From Camarhynchus parvulus (lineage: Eukaryota; Chordata; Aves; Passeriformes; Thraupidae): a DNA stretch of 64,000 nucleotides. The position numbers and the translations under genes were made by a program. The stretch covers positions 3,348,001 through 3,412,000 of the forward strand of contig NC_044585.1 of assembly GCF_901933205.1 (NCBI RefSeq), read 5' to 3'. This document shows, piece after piece, positions 1-13,400 of the stretch (positions are counted from its first letter, which is position 1; each line of letters starts with the position of its first letter). The notes beneath the pieces were generated by a model. It saw nothing but the letters and a program-made list of their open reading frames with translations. It did no database searches and was not told the DNA's origin.

Positions 1-2083
1 GTGTAATGTTTGAAGTTCTGTGCAATGCAATTTCCAAATCCAGTCAAACTGTGAAAAGCAGTGACCTTTGAGAGTGTGTGCTGTCTCAACAGAACTCAGA
101 GGCACAAAAGCACATTCAGAGTTAATTCACAGCAGACACTGTGACAGAAACATCTAAGAAACTTCCTCAGCCAGATCCAGCCCATCAGATTCAAGTCTAA
201 GGAACCAGCTGGCCAAAGAACAGTCTAAAATATCCAAGATCCACAAACAGGGATTTGCTCTTCCCTCAAGCCACAGCAGAGAAAATGCAGGTTTCAGAGA
301 ACAAAAGCTCCTGTAGATGCAGTTTGAGGAAGGAGGGAAGTGACAAAAACTTAAATCCTCAGAGACGCTCATGTACGTCAGCTCCTGCCAGCCCCAAGAA
401 TAAACAGAGCTAACGAGCCTGGAGCAGTGCCAAGCAGCATTAGAGAAATTATGTGCCAGGCCAGGGAGTCAGCTAATCCACAGGAAGACTGTAAAAAACA
501 CTCCACAAGAGCTGCCGGAACTCACAGCTCCCAACTGCCAAAGCCTCCTACCCTCAGAGGCTTTTTCAAGTTTGCCTTTGGGGTATCAGGCACAAGAGTG
601 CTGCTCAGCATGGCTTAGGGACAGCAGAAGGAAAAGAGGAACACAGTGCAAACTGGAAACTTGTTTTCATGTACAGTCCTACCCTGGAACTAGGAAAAAG
701 GGGAGGGCAGCTTCCTTTGCTGCAGGTTCCAACTGTTCACTGAGCACAGCAAAGGCACAGAGCACGAGAAGTGCATCAGCAAATGCAAAAAGTCACTACA
801 CAGCTCAAAGAAAGGTTGGTGTCATCACTTGTATAGAACAAACCAGCCCAGAAGCAACAACCAAACCTCCATTATACAATATAACCTATGAAAACAAATC
901 CTCTGTGAGCAGCATTTGCTCCAGCCCAGCTGTTCCTCACCTCAACAGCCCCAACAGCAAGAAGCAAAAAGACATTTGCAAATCAAGACCCACAAGAGAA
1001 ATACATTCAATGGCAAGAGGGACAGACTTCCCAGCACACAGAACTTGGCTACTGGCACAGTCTAGGGAAGCTCAGCAGGATACTCATCCTTCAGGGAAAA
1101 GAGAAAACCAGGATTAAGAAAAGCTGCTTCATTATGGCTAAACATGAACACCAAAACCAAGAGGAATCCAAAATACCAGGATTGGTAATGAAATCAAAAC
1201 CTTATTGTGATTATTAACGTGTCACTAAAACAGCATTTTCGGAGTCAACTGAGCCTGAACTGCTTTGGCAGCATGAGATTCTTTATTTTTTTTTAAATAT
1301 ACCAAAAACCACAATCCTCACTTCAACAAAGATGGGGTATTTTGTTGGGGTTTTTTCCTTGTGTTCTTTAAATGAGGACAATAGATGCTTATTTTGGCAC
1401 AGAAAACATTCCTCCAAAGCCACACTTTGGCTTCCTTTTCCCCCACTTTCTTCAACAGTATCCAAAACATTAACCTCCCCATATTCAAGCCAACATAGAA
1501 GCCAGTAGAAGCTGCAGGTACTGAACCTCTCTCAAAAATACAGACCCCTTCAGAAATATGATTCTGGAGCATGAAAACTGGATTGAGTATTCATGGAACA
1601 CCCAAAAGAGGCATTACTCCTACCACCATGGCAGACATCCCTTTTTGTCCTTGCTGACAGCAACATTATCTAACAGATTTCATAAGTTTGTCTGTCTTAA
1701 GAGTCTGGAAAGGAGAGAAAGCAAAAGGCAAGATCTCTATCAGCACCCTGATAACAACCTCACACCTACCACACGTGGAAAAAGCAACAGGCTGTGCAAA
1801 TTGCCTGGGCACTACTTTGGAATGCTGCACAAGACAAACATGTAACCCATGGCTTCTGCCACCAGCAGTAAATCAGAGCTTTTATTTGCACTTTATCTGT
1901 GCCAGGCAGTGTCAGCTGCTCTGGGGACTGGATGTTGTCCCTGAGGTACAGCCACAAAGGAGCTGGGAACAGGTCAGGCACAGAGACCACTGCAGGAATC
2001 TACAGCTCACGCTGGGACCTCACCAGCAGGTCCCAGCCAGTGGAACAGCACCAGGAGGGTTGAAAGGCTGCAGTTTTACTCAC
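1..2083. other. LIMK2 intron 2 (partial), no exon recognised
   Basis: Sequence downstream of the first LIM exon on the minus strand. I looked for the expected second LIM exon (C-S-E-C-Q-D-S type) and for the alternative LIMK2b first exon (M-G-S-Y-L-S type) and saw neither. The open frames are short, unconserved in appearance and lack codon structure. No repeat family was recognised. Confidence 0.6.
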
Positions 2084-2183
2084 CTGAAACAGGAGATGTG
2101 CCAAGCCTCGTTGACAGTCTTGTGCAGGCGCTGCCCAGCTGCAATGCTGTCCCCACATCCCAGACATCTCCAGACCTCTTCAC
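2084..2183 (-). CDS. LIMK2: LIMK2 coding exon 2 (first LIM finger)
   Basis: The acceptor tgtgcag precedes GT GAA GAG GTC TGG, and the exon closes at TTTCAG before a gtgagt donor. It encodes G-E-E-V-W-R-C-L-G-C-G-D and ends C-F-R, the classic first zinc finger of a LIM domain. Confidence 0.93.
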
Positions 2184-4645
2184 CTGCACACAGCAATAAG
2201 GGAACAAACAGCAACCAGTTTACAGCAGAGAAAACAAAGATTGGTACATCCTTCATAAAGAACAACCTTAAGTAACTGACAGGAAAGCCTTCCCACATGG
2301 AAAGCTGCAGGCAGTCCATAACCCCAGAGTGGGAGCTCCCAAATCAAACTCTGATATCTTGTATATTTTTTTTCCTTCAGATGTGACATCTGCTTCTTCA
2401 CATTCTGCACAAGAAAAAAATAAGACTTTTCACATAAAACAGTTCAGTTACAGCTCTGTCAGAGCAGAGACTTCAGGAAGGCAACACTGGTTTAGGACAA
2501 CAATTCCAACAGAGAACTATGCTAGGCCAGGAAGCCACACTACTGCTTCCCCCACAGCACTGACTCAGCACATAACGTTTGCTCTCATTTGTATAATTAA
2601 CTGGATTTCCCAGAACTGAAAGAAAGGAAAGGCAAACTTCATTCAGTAGAGAACAACTAGACTACCAGGAAGGAATTACACTCTTGAATGAATAATCCCA
2701 TAGAGACTGTACAGCCAACACCAGGCTACCCTCAGACTTAGGAAGGGGGAGTGATGCTACTGGCCTATTGCCCTTCCAGAAAATACTTAAAACAGTTATA
2801 ATAGAGCTATAATAGTTTTTGCTAGAACTGCCAGAAAGCCCCAGAGAGAGCTGGTTACTTAGATGCAAGCAAGCAAGGAAAACAGAATGAAAGCTTGTGC
2901 ACAAAGAACATTTGGCACACAGATAAATGCTATCCAAAATCCCAAGGGCAGTGCAGGCATATTAAAGAGTCAAGAATCTTAGTTCAGCACAGGATGGCAC
3001 AAGAAATGTGTCACAGAGCTGAGCAGATCCCAAATCTATTTCTTCCTGCTACCAACAGTTTGCTTGCAGCAAGGCTGCATTAAAGGAAAAGGTGCACTTA
3101 GACAAGGAAAACCACAAACCATGGACTTCTCTTTTCCAAAGAGTGGTACAACTTGGTTAGGCAAGTTGCTTAGGCAAGTTCATACCACTAAGTTCCTTGA
3201 AGCTACACAAAACAGAAGCCATCAACCTTCTGTGCACCTTCACCCCACCGTGTAGGTCAAAGACAATGTTTAAAATTAACCAAGGTGAAGATCTTGCACT
3301 TTTTACATGAATAGCTATTTCAGGGAAAAAACATTTGCTGCTCAGCTACAAGCACCACTACCACCAGCAGATCAGCAGTATCCAGGAAGGTCTCCATAAA
3401 GATGTAAGGCTCAAAGGGTTCCTTCAAATGTGACAAGTGGTGTAGGTTGCTACTTCAGTTCCCAAGTGTGTATCAGCTCCACACCTGGATCACCTGCCCT
3501 GTGCCCTCCTGTTAATCCAGAACACCAAGAACTCCACCTGAGCTCAGACCTGCATAGCAGAGTAAAGGCTGGGAAAACCTTGGAAAAACCTGACCATACC
3601 TGTGTTGTTCTATAAAGGAAATGGCTTTTCAGCACACTGGGAATAAAAGGCAAAGCTCCGTGTGCCTGTGCCTCCATGCACAGGCAGGCAACGCTCTCCT
3701 CTCCAAGCAGGGCAAGCCCTGGAAGTCAGCTGAACTGCTGAAATAGCTGCAGGCCAAAACTACCTGCAAACCAAACATTCTGCAGCTCCATCCCCTCCCA
3801 TTCACTGTGTCACCAGCACAACACACACGTGTCAAAACTGTCTGTGGATTCTAATAAAGACATTTAAAGGTCAATGACAACACCACAGCTGACTACAAGC
3901 AACAAATTACTCCCTATCTTAGAGAATCGGACCCATCAGCTTCGGAACTCCACGAAGAAGAAACTACAGCTACTCTCAGCTGTAGTGCTGCCTGTGTTTA
4001 AGCGTGCTCAGTAAGGCTGATGAGCTCACAAACGGAAACGAACAGTCCTCAATCCAACAGAAATTGCTTCAGTATGCAGGAGAAACGACGGAAATGAACA
4101 AAACAGAGCAGGAAACAGCGCGAAGGAAACGCAGAGGGACATAATCCATGGAACAGGTCTGCCGAGTTCCCCGGGCCGGGAGGAACGTGGCACAGACACA
4201 GCGAGGAGCAGCGGCCGAGCCCCGGGGGCACCGGGGGACCTCGAGCGGGACAGCACGGACGAGGTGAGTGGCACCGGCAGGACCCGGTGCTGCCTGCGGC
4301 CGCGCCGCATCTCCCACGGCCGTCCCGCGGATCGCATCGCACCGGGGCTGCGGAGACCCGCCGGGAGCCCCCGGGCCCCGCGGTGCCAGCCGCTGGAGGG
4401 AGCGGCGGGCCGGCCCCAGAGCGCTCCCCAGCCAGGGGCTGACGCGCGGCCGGGGCGCGGGCTCGGGAGGCAGCGGCCCCGTCGAGGCCCCGCAGGCCGC
4501 CCCGCGACGCCGCCGAAGCTCCTGCGGCCGCATAACGGCGAGAGCCGCGGCCTCGCGTACGCGCGTCCGCCCCGGGCGGCCGAGGGCGGCTCCTCCCGCG
4601 GAGGCGCGGCCGGCCCGGCCCGAGCTCACCTGGCAGCGCCTCCAT
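2084..4645 (-). CDS. LIMK2: LIMK2, 5' part: LIM domain kinase 2 (two coding exons in window, partial)
   Basis: LIM kinase 2 is a serine/threonine kinase that phosphorylates and inactivates cofilin downstream of Rho/ROCK, stabilising actin filaments. Only the N-terminus is here. Exon 1 encodes MEALPG, with the glycine codon split by the intron, and joins in frame to exon 2. The joined product has the first LIM finger ligands C12, C15, H34 and C37 with normal LIM spacing; the next cysteine would open the following exon, which I could not find down to base 1. The start resembles the long human LIMK2 isoform (MSALAG followed by an E-x-V-W-R-C motif). The ATG has G at -3 and +4. The LIM2, PDZ and kinase domains lie beyond the left edge. 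Tandem order with RNF185 matches human 22q12 and supports LIMK2 over LIMK1. Confidence 0.93.
2184..4629. other. LIMK2 intron 1
   Basis: About 2.4 kb between the MEALPG exon and the LIM exon. Nothing coding or repetitive was recognised. Intron 1 of a CpG-island gene often carries regulatory DNA, but I can name no element with confidence. Confidence 0.6.
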
Positions 4646-4930
4646 CCCGCGCCCGCCCGACGCCAGCGGCGGCCGCCGCACCTGGGCCCGTCCCTCCGCA
4701 CCGCCCGCCTCGCCCCCGCCACGGGCCAATCGGCGTCGCCCGCCCCGCGCACCGGCCAATCCCCGCGCGGTGCCGCCGCAACCGCCCCGCCCTTTCCGTG
4801 CCTGCGGCCAATGGCGGCGCCCCCCGCCCGCAGCCCCGCCCCGCACGTGCCGCGGTCCCGGGCGGGCCCCGCCGCTCCCGCTCCCGGCCCCCAGGCAGCG
4901 CAAAGGAACGGCGGCGCACTCCGCTCAATG
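4150..4930 (-). promoter_or_regulatory. LIMK2: LIMK2 CpG-island promoter
   Basis: A very GC- and CpG-rich block with sharp edges. It contains the LIMK2 initiator codon and, upstream on the minus strand, three CCAAT boxes read on the plus strand (4736-4740, 4756-4760, 4808-4812), several GC boxes and a CACGTG E-box near 4844. No TATA box is apparent, as expected for a housekeeping-type promoter. Long open frames on both strands are a by-product of GC content. Confidence 0.75.
4630..4645 (-). CDS. LIMK2: LIMK2 coding exon 1
   Basis: Sixteen coding bases (M-E-A-L-P plus the first base of a Gly codon) run straight into a gtgagc donor inside the CpG island. The phase-1 junction matches the phase of the downstream LIM exon. 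Confidence 0.9.
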
Positions 4931-4941
4931 TAAAACCATTT

Positions 4942-4947
4942 TTTAAT
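4942..4947 (-). terminator. RNF185: Candidate RNF185 distal poly(A) signal (ATTAAA)
   Basis: Minus-strand ATTAAA followed about 20 nt later by the abrupt GC boundary of the LIMK2 CpG island. If used, RNF185 has a 3' UTR of about 2.4 kb ending within 300 bp of the LIMK2 start codon. Other ATTAAA candidates on the same strand lie near 5770 and 7161, so the true site is uncertain. Confidence 0.35.
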
Positions 4948-7344
4948 TCTAAATCACTTTCACAACAGTGAAAATTAGTGAGGAGGAACGGTAACGCACT
5001 AACCGAGCCGTCCGGGCCGTGTGCGGTCGGGTTATGGGAAGGGGTACATACAAAAGCACACCAGGGAAAGGGGGAACCAAGCGTTAACACTTTTAGACTA
5101 TTTCATCCTTGAATTGCCGGAAAATAAGAGCTCTCAGTCATGCTTCTGCAGCCTTCTCTAAATCCATTATCTCTCTCACTCCTAGATGGAAACCCCCACC
5201 CCCGATCCATTAAAATTCTGGGTTTTAAAATGTGTTAATTAAATATATTTCAGTACCTCTTGAATCTATTGCAGTCACTTCTCTATCTTCTTTATGGGAT
5301 AAAGGCTTCAAAGGGGTACCTTTCTCCTCCCTGCATAACCTCTCAGCATCGAGTTTCTCCGTACAAAAGGAGAGGGAGGAATCCATCCCTTACCGTCACA
5401 TGAACCTTCCCTTCCCATCAGCAGGTGGTGCTGACTGCGCAGGAGAGGAACCCAGAGCTGCGACATTGTAGGACAACCAAACAAAACAGCCTGTCCTCCT
5501 GGGAAGGGCCCCAGTTACCAAGTTACACACTTGAGAAGAACCCTATGCCAAAGTTCAGCTACTCAGAAGTGTCGCACAGCAAAAGCTGGAGCACCACCTC
5601 AACTATAAATAGTTGAGCAATATATTGTCAGATTATCGAGTCAGGTATAAATCTGACGTGACAAAACACTGCAGAAGCTTTGCAACATTCTACTTGCCAG
5701 ATGGAATTTTGGAGGTAGGCAAGTTAAACTTCAGTCATACTCTGTCTTGACACTAAAAGGAAACAGTTTTTAATTACATAAATAAACTTCTATAACAATT
5801 AATTAAAAGTGTCCTGCCCAGGAAACTCTGCCATACACTAAAAAATCCCAAGCTATTGAAACAAAGTTTCTATTAATTGATTTGCTTTTCAGTTTTTCTG
5901 TCTACTGCCAGGGAAGTCACAACATTCATCTTGCAGAAAATCATTATGACTATGAGTGACCGGAATAAAAAAAATCTAAAAAAGGTAAGAGGAAAAAAAA
6001 TGGAATTGCCTAGTCAGAGAAATATGAACTGTTCATCTTGCTAGGGAATCTCTCATACCTGTTTTGAAGGAATCTACACAAATACATCAGGAGTACTCTT
6101 TAAAGCTGAATACCCAAAAGGATTCCAAAGTGGCTGCAGATTGCTCACCTTCTGCAATATCCCCTCAGCACATTAATGGTTGTGGTCTCCTCCAGCACTC
6201 CAAATTAAAATCTTTGGTAGATTTTAGCCGCAGAGACTCTGATGCTGTAGCTGTTCTGCTGTGGCACGGGAGAAGGTCTGTGTGCACCTGCAGAGAAAAG
6301 GTCTTCCAAATGTTCCCTACTGAGCATGTGCTGGCAAAGGCAGGATCTCAGGTCTTCTCCTGTGTAATTTTACAGTATGACAAGTTTTACCTCAAAACTC
6401 ACGTAAAGATGCCTTTTGTTCCTCTCCCCAGACAAGCTGATCTCACAGGTCTGTAATAGGATTTTATCTGGAGTACATGACCTTGTGTAGAAAGTCTCAA
6501 AGCCTTGAGAAAGATAAGTGTCGCTACAGTGACGAGGTTGGGAGGGGATTATCCAGGAGTGCAGCCACAGGTGCTGCACAGAGCCGGGGAACACAAACAA
6601 CACTGTTTGTCAGTGAGGAACTGGGCTGGCTCCAGCAGCCCCACCTGGCTCCACAGCCAGAGAATCTTCCAGTGTCTGGCTCCAGCATGCTCAGGCTTTA
6701 AAAAATTGCAGCATAAATTTGTATCCCTTCTTCTAACAGCCATCAGAACCATCAGGAAGGGTTTTCCATCACGCTGGGAAATAACAGACGGAAAAGAAAC
6801 CGGAACCAGTCCCCAGAGCTGGCTCTGCCTGCATCACGTGCTGTGCCCCAGAGAGTCCCAGCAGTGCTGGGGATGACTTCCTGGAGAAGGTCAGATGTTG
6901 ATGGAGACATTAAACAACATCTGCAGCTCTGGCAGATCCATCGTGGTTACAAAGCAGGAGATATTGGTCACACTGGAGAAGTTCCCTTACCTGCCCAGTC
7001 TGTTGGGATAACTGTGTATCCCACAGGCCTGGTGTCACTGATTGGCACAGGATTTCAAAGCAGCACTCCCTTTCGGAGTGCAGCTCAATGCTAGGCCCAT
7101 GGTTTGTGGCAGGAATCTGTTGTACAAGATATCTGAGCTGAAATACACTTTTAAACCAATGTTTTAATTACCAACTCTGGTGCAAAATGTGAGATTCCTC
7201 ATTGTGCTGTGGTACCACCAATTCCTGAAGCCCATAGGTAGCTATGGAACCAGACACCAAGAGGTTTAAAATGGGATGGGGATGCAGTTTGTAACTGTTT
7301 CAGTGGCCTTGTTGGTCATGAATATATAGAATAATGGAAAAGAC
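4948..7344 (-). other. RNF185: Probable RNF185 3' UTR / downstream region
   Basis: AT-richer sequence between the RNF185 stop codon and the LIMK2 CpG island. No coding exon is seen on either strand. It is best read as RNF185 3' UTR, at least in part, given the ATTAAA hexamers on the minus strand. Confidence 0.45.
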
Positions 7345-7442
7345 TTATGCAATCAACAGCCAGAACATTATCACCAGTGCCACAAACAGGAAGAGGCGGG
7401 AAAGGAACTGCTCATCCACATATTGAGGAGTCCCTGGAACAG
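7345..7442 (-). CDS. RNF185: RNF185 last coding exon (C-terminal tail anchor)
   Basis: Encodes [11 protein letters not shown] followed by a hydrophobic C-terminal helix ending L-L-I-A and a TAA stop. The acceptor is ttttccag after a T-rich tract. Confidence 0.97.
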
Positions 7443-10400
7443 CTGGAAAACAGGAAGTAAAAAAAACAAACAACAGTTCAGCTCCTTCCTTTTCTCTGAG
7501 ATTGTGTATATTCTGAATATAGTATATTCATACATTGAAAAATATGCAAAGAATGAATCTGCTTGGTGAGAAAGTTGCTACTTCCTACCCTAAGCCTGGC
7601 TGGCTGCGTGGGCAGATCAGAAGGAACACAAGTATCTTGATGCAGGACTCCTCAGTTCAGTCCCACCCCCAGCAGATTTTCAGGGGACAGTGAACTATAG
7701 TTAATAGGGAAGATAATTTGTCCCAAGGACAGCGCAGGACCATGGCAATGCTGGTGTGATGTGAAGAATGAGTTTGTTCCTCATAATTCCTGTGCCATAT
7801 GAACATAGTGGAAGATTTGCAGGCATAACCTTTCACAAAGTAACTTCAGAAAACCCTGGGCAGTAGGTGTTCTTGCTCTAAAACAGATTCAGTTTGTCTA
7901 CAGTGAAGATGGGGAGGAGGTTCTCTAGGGATTACTTCATTGTTAGAGAGCAAGGTCACCCCTTGGAGTAATCCAACTGGTTTTTGTTAATCAAAAACGT
8001 GAAGTAATTTCACTGGGAAGTTACTTCTTGTAGAATACAGATGACTATCTCAGAGATGAATTTCTGAAAAATGAACAATCTTTGCAATCATAGTTTTGTG
8101 GTACAGAGCACCAGTTTAAATTTTTCCTTCTCATCTTTCAGGAAATGGTCCCTTCCTGCTGTTTTTAAAATCTGGGTCTCCTTCATACACCCCTAGTGAC
8201 TCCATTTTATTATTATTAGAAAGTCTAGTCCAATTTGTCTCATTTTTCAGGAGAAGTCTGCTGGTGTACCAGAGGAGACATCTGAATTAGAGGAGAATAG
8301 TCTCCAGTGCCACTGTTCCTCTGCAGTCACTGGTCTCCCAGGAGGGCCTTCAGCAAATTATGTGGAAATTACAAACTTGCTTCTTTTATGAGTCTGTGTA
8401 CAAAACATACCAGCCACAGACCACGTTCTCCACAGAGTGTTTTTGCCCTCATTTCGTGTTTCTATTGACAACACTGGTTACTGTTCAGAATATTTTGCCC
8501 TTTAGCAGGTTATTTAAGAGTTTGGAACATGTCTGTGATGGGACAGGAGGAGGACCCGTGGTACCTGGAGGAGGTCGCCCGTCGTTTATGTTGAAGGCTG
8601 TTGCAAATATACCAAAGGGAAACGCCCCAATTCCGAAGGACATCTGGAAGCCACCATCACCAAACCCAAAGCCCTGGAATCCCTGCAGAGAACAAAGAAC
8701 AGAAGACAGGTACCAATCACTTAGAGCCTATTTCAGGGTATTTTGTGGATGTGCAGATATTCCCTCTCATTCCCGTGGCTTTCCCACGGCTAAAGAAGGG
8801 CCAAGCTGTCTGGCAGCTTTCAGTCTGACACACTTTTGTAGATATCCCCTTAGCTCTCCTGGGTTTAAAATGTTTCAGACAGCAGCAAATTCACCAAGCA
8901 ACCCAAAGGTTTGAGAAAATGAAAACTAGCAACTGCAGCTCTTGCTTGAGAGCCACAAATTAGGACAGTGTTTCTCAACTGTAACCTCTCTCAACTTAAA
9001 ATAGAAGGTATCTGCCAATGTATCAAAATCAACAGAAAGAATGCTATTTAGAATGTCTTAACAATGTATCATGTGTTAACAGCTGTTAGCCATATAGGAA
9101 AGGTACTTAGAAAATAACCTAAATTGATTTTTGTGATACATGTGCATCAGTTAAACACTCAGTGGAATGATACATTGCCAGTGGGATGCATAGGAAAACC
9201 ACAAAAAAAAATTACCATGGGGACTTAAATTAAGGTGGCAAAATCACCTGGGGCACGAATGCAAGACATAAGGAAAGGAGGAAAAAAGGAAGTTACAATG
9301 CAATAACACTGACCCCGTGGGATCTAGACTAAAATACCACATCAAGTCAAAAATAAGTGTTCTGAATTGAGATGAATCCTGCTCTGCAGAAGCAGTGTGC
9401 TGTTTGAGAACTGACTGTGTGTGAATCTAGGGGTTTGTGTCATGCCTAAATACTGTGGAGAGCCCACAGTTCTGTAATCCAGCATTCTGTCCTCTCACCT
9501 CAGGATTAAAACAGTGATACCAGTTCTGAAACACCCTCTGGTTTACCACCACCAACAATGGGAGGACAAAGATGATTTTACTCATATAATAAAAGCCAAA
9601 CGTTTCTTGGTTGAGCCCTGATTTGAGGAGTTGGTCTTTTGACCACACTCTTCTCAAGCATTTTGCCACTAACTCTGAGGGACAGCAAAGCTCTCTGTGG
9701 CAGGTACAGGACCTGAAGAGAACAGCACCACTACTGCCCTGCCTTCCTACCCCATCCCTCTGATTTACAGCAGCACCAGCTGAAAGGTTCAAGTAAGGTA
9801 CAGGAGCTGATTTAATAAGGCAGCAATGCCCTAGTGAAAGAGAACAGCTGAACTCCCAGTACATTCAATACAGAAATGCACCTTAATCACACCCTGCAGA
9901 GTTGTTTGCTTGAAGCATGAGGGAGACAATCCTCTCCAAGGAGCCCAGGCTGAGTTACATGGAAATGTGCCATTGTTTCATCAGGTCATGCTTGCTGCCA
10001 TCATGCTGAAGCACACTGTGGTCTGTCCTACCACCTACTCCCACGTCTGCTCCATCTGTGCCAGCTTCTGTTTACATTCACCCTATGTAATCTCCTCAAC
10101 AAAACCACAGATGCCTCTTCACATCATGTATCCAACAGATATTGACTTCCTCTTGCTTGTAATGCCATGGTATAGTAACATCCCATTGAAATGGGAGAAG
10201 CAGGTGTCAAAAATCTAAATTAATACATGGATTAATTAATGACACGTAAGTTTTGACAGAAATACACTTGCACAAAGAATTTTCAAAGCAAAGCGTTCCT
10301 TATATTGAAACGTGGAGAACAATCAAGTATGAAAAGCTTTTCCAGTGGCAGCACACTGGGCTGTGTTCATGAAGCATGATCCAAGTTGGGCTGCTCTTTG

Positions 10401-13400
10401 GGATGCTAAAGGTACCACAGGAACGGAGCTCTCTGCCACACCACAGCTATCAATGATTCATGAACAACCAGCTGGGGTTGTTGAGAAGAGCAGGATGTGT
10501 AAGCTGCAGGATCCTCATGCAGGTTCTCTCACACACATTATGTCCTCCAGGATGAATAAATACCACTATCAATAACAACTAAACCACTCAAGCTTGTTTG
10601 ATCACTCACCCCTCTGTTCTCTGGTTCAGGTCTCTGTCCCTGGGGTCGTGGTGGAGTTTTCTCTCTGCAGGAAGTTGTGAAATTAGCTCAAGTGCAAGGA
10701 CATGTGACAACAGTATCTGCAGTAGACTGGCTAATAATCAGAACCACCATAAAAGACAGTCTCCTGACAGTATCCTGGGGCCATCCAGCAGGGCTGGGGC
10801 AGTGTGTGAGAGAGCCAAGAGCAGCTTTGGACCTTCAGCAGCACATAACACTGCACTTTTGAATAACAAATACCCATTGCAAAGGCTAAAAACTGAGGAT
10901 GTGAACATTTAATATAAGCTTCTCTGGTCAGACAACAATCATTGCAACCTGCCACTTGTAACTGATAATTAACACTTGATTCAAATTAAAATGAATAGCC
11001 AGTAGAACAAGAAATGTGTGCAAACCCAGGCCCTGAAAAAGGCAGAAATATTTGGCAGAAATATCTGATCTATGTCTTTTGACAAAGTATTTAAAATTGT
11101 GAATCCTGCACTTTACATTTTAACCTTAAGATCCTAAACTAAAGTTTCATCTTTAATTTTCAACTGAAAATAGTTTAATTTAGGTTTCTTACCTGGGGTC
11201 CTGTTGCCCAGTGCTACCTCTTCCATAGAGAGGAATAACTTTATCTCGACTGATTCCTGCTTTGCATACAGGACACACTTGTCTGTTTGGCCTGGTCTCT
11301 AGCCACTAAAAGAAAGGAAATTATAAGAAAACGACTAAAATACCACAAAAATAACTATGCAAACCGCATTTGCAGCCAGGCAGAAAGACTTTAGCAATTT
11401 CTCACAAAGTTCTGGAGCAAAACATTTTAGTAAGTGCCAAGTACTCCCCAAAGTGGAGTTGGCACTTTGGCTGTTTTTCTGGTGGGAACAACTTGCTGAT
11501 GTGGACACATTCAGATCTGCACTGAAGTAAAATAAGAAATAGAGAGTATGAGCAGTCCTGCAAAGGCCAAGGGCTAGCACAGATGGCCTTCCTGTCATCC
11601 ACCTTCTCTATAATGGCACCACTATGTAAAACACTATGTATGCAAAGAGAAGTACACTCAGCACTTAAACCTGCAAACTAAACCCTGCAAGCTCCAGTAA
11701 TTGTACCAAAACTGCAATTATGCAAGGCTTAAGAAACTCAAAAGAAGAGGTAAGTGGAACAGAATCTAAGTTTTCTTGTTGCTCAAAGAGCAGACTGCAA
11801 GCTGTTGCACATTAAGCTGCATGAGCAGGTTGTGACTGCCCTGGAGAGAAAAGCACATTTGAAAAGAGGGGGATACTCCAGAGAACCAAGGGCTTTATTG
11901 AGCAACTGGAGCTGATGAAAGACAAAGTAAAAGAAAACCTGTCTTACCTGGTGTAAACAAGGCCAACTGTGAGCATTCCCAGGACAATTTGTTCAGAGAG
12001 CAGAAAAAGGGAGGAAAATAGAATTAGTTACTGAACTCTATATGACAAATGTGCAGCGTACAGGGATAGTGCAGCTTGGTGACAACAGAATCCTGGAATC
12101 CAGCTGGGCCAGTTCTGCAGCCTCCCATTAAAATCATTTTTGCAAACACAGCCCAAGACTGATCTCCACTGTTTTTTTTCAGGTTATGCAATCTAAATTC
12201 CTAAAGTGGTTCTGTGCATCTCCCACTCCTGGGTCCTCATCCATACCAAAGGCCCAGACAGAGGCTGCATTAATCTTAGGGTTTATTGTACAAATTTTCT
12301 CTTCTGATACCATGAAAAACTATCCCAGAGCCAAGATGCAAATGAGCAAGATGTCAGTAATGAGAGTTTAGGATCTTAGAAATTGAGGCAAAACATCAGC
12401 CACATGGACAGAACCATGGAATAACTAAGGCTGGATGGTACCTCAGGTAGCCTCTAGTCCAACCTGATGTTCAGAGCAGGGTCAGCTACTGAGATCAGAC
12501 TCAGTTGCTCAGGGCAGAGAAATTCCCATTAAACAGATTAAATTGCTATGGCAAATTAAAAAAAGGTCAAAGACAAACAAGATACAAGATAAAACTGCTA
12601 AGCAGCCATCTGCTTTCAAAATGGTCTCAATAACACCATTCAGACAAGACACCTGGTACTTTTAAGGTTCCATTACTCTAAATCCTTTTGTGCAATAATT
12701 TAATGTTATTTTATCTTAACACGCCCTAAGCCAGTGATTTTCCATCTCCCCAAATAAAATCCTGGATTTTCAGATGTTATGTATATTTACACAGGAGAAA
12801 AACACTTTCAGACTTCTTTTAATTAAGGATTTAGCCCACTGTGTAAAATAAACTCCAACCCGTCCACATTTGGCCATGTCAATCCTAAACTTCTTCACAT
12901 TCAAGAAAGGGTATATTCAAACCAAGTTACCCACATCATAATTCTGCACATATATCTGTGCTGTATATTATTTCCAAGTCAAATTAAAGAAGTAAAAATT
13001 TCCTAACACGTGTAATATCATGGGAAAAGAGAAATTGCCCATATGTAAAAGCTTATTGCCTATTTTTTAATGGTTTCAAAGGAAGAAAGAGCAAGCCTGG
13101 AGGAGAAACTACAATTTGGCCTACAGAACCCAGATGCATATCCAGGTTTAGGTATGCAGAGGTCAGAAAGGAATTTTATGTCTAAAGAACCTATCTGTGC
13201 TAGGCCAGACAGCACAAATAAAATAACACACATAAGCAAACAGTATCAATGAGCACTGAACTGCCTGTGTGGGGCTGTTTGTTTGTTTGCTTTCACACAA
13301 TAATCCAGCAATACAGGGAGTTTAGGACACAGGAAACCCAACCCCTGGAATACAAGCAAAGAAAAACAGCTGAGGAGCAAACCCAAGCTCCTCCTAAACC

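Noticed and set aside
3852..3858. Plus-strand AATAAA upstream of the LIMK2 island
   Set aside because: No plus-strand gene precedes it; an isolated hexamer in intron sequence.
4049..4971. Long overlapping open frames on both strands (up to 284 codons) around 4.0-5.0 kb
   Set aside because: CpG-island artefacts. Only the six-codon MEALPG segment in one of them is supported as LIMK2 exon 1 by its donor and in-frame junction.
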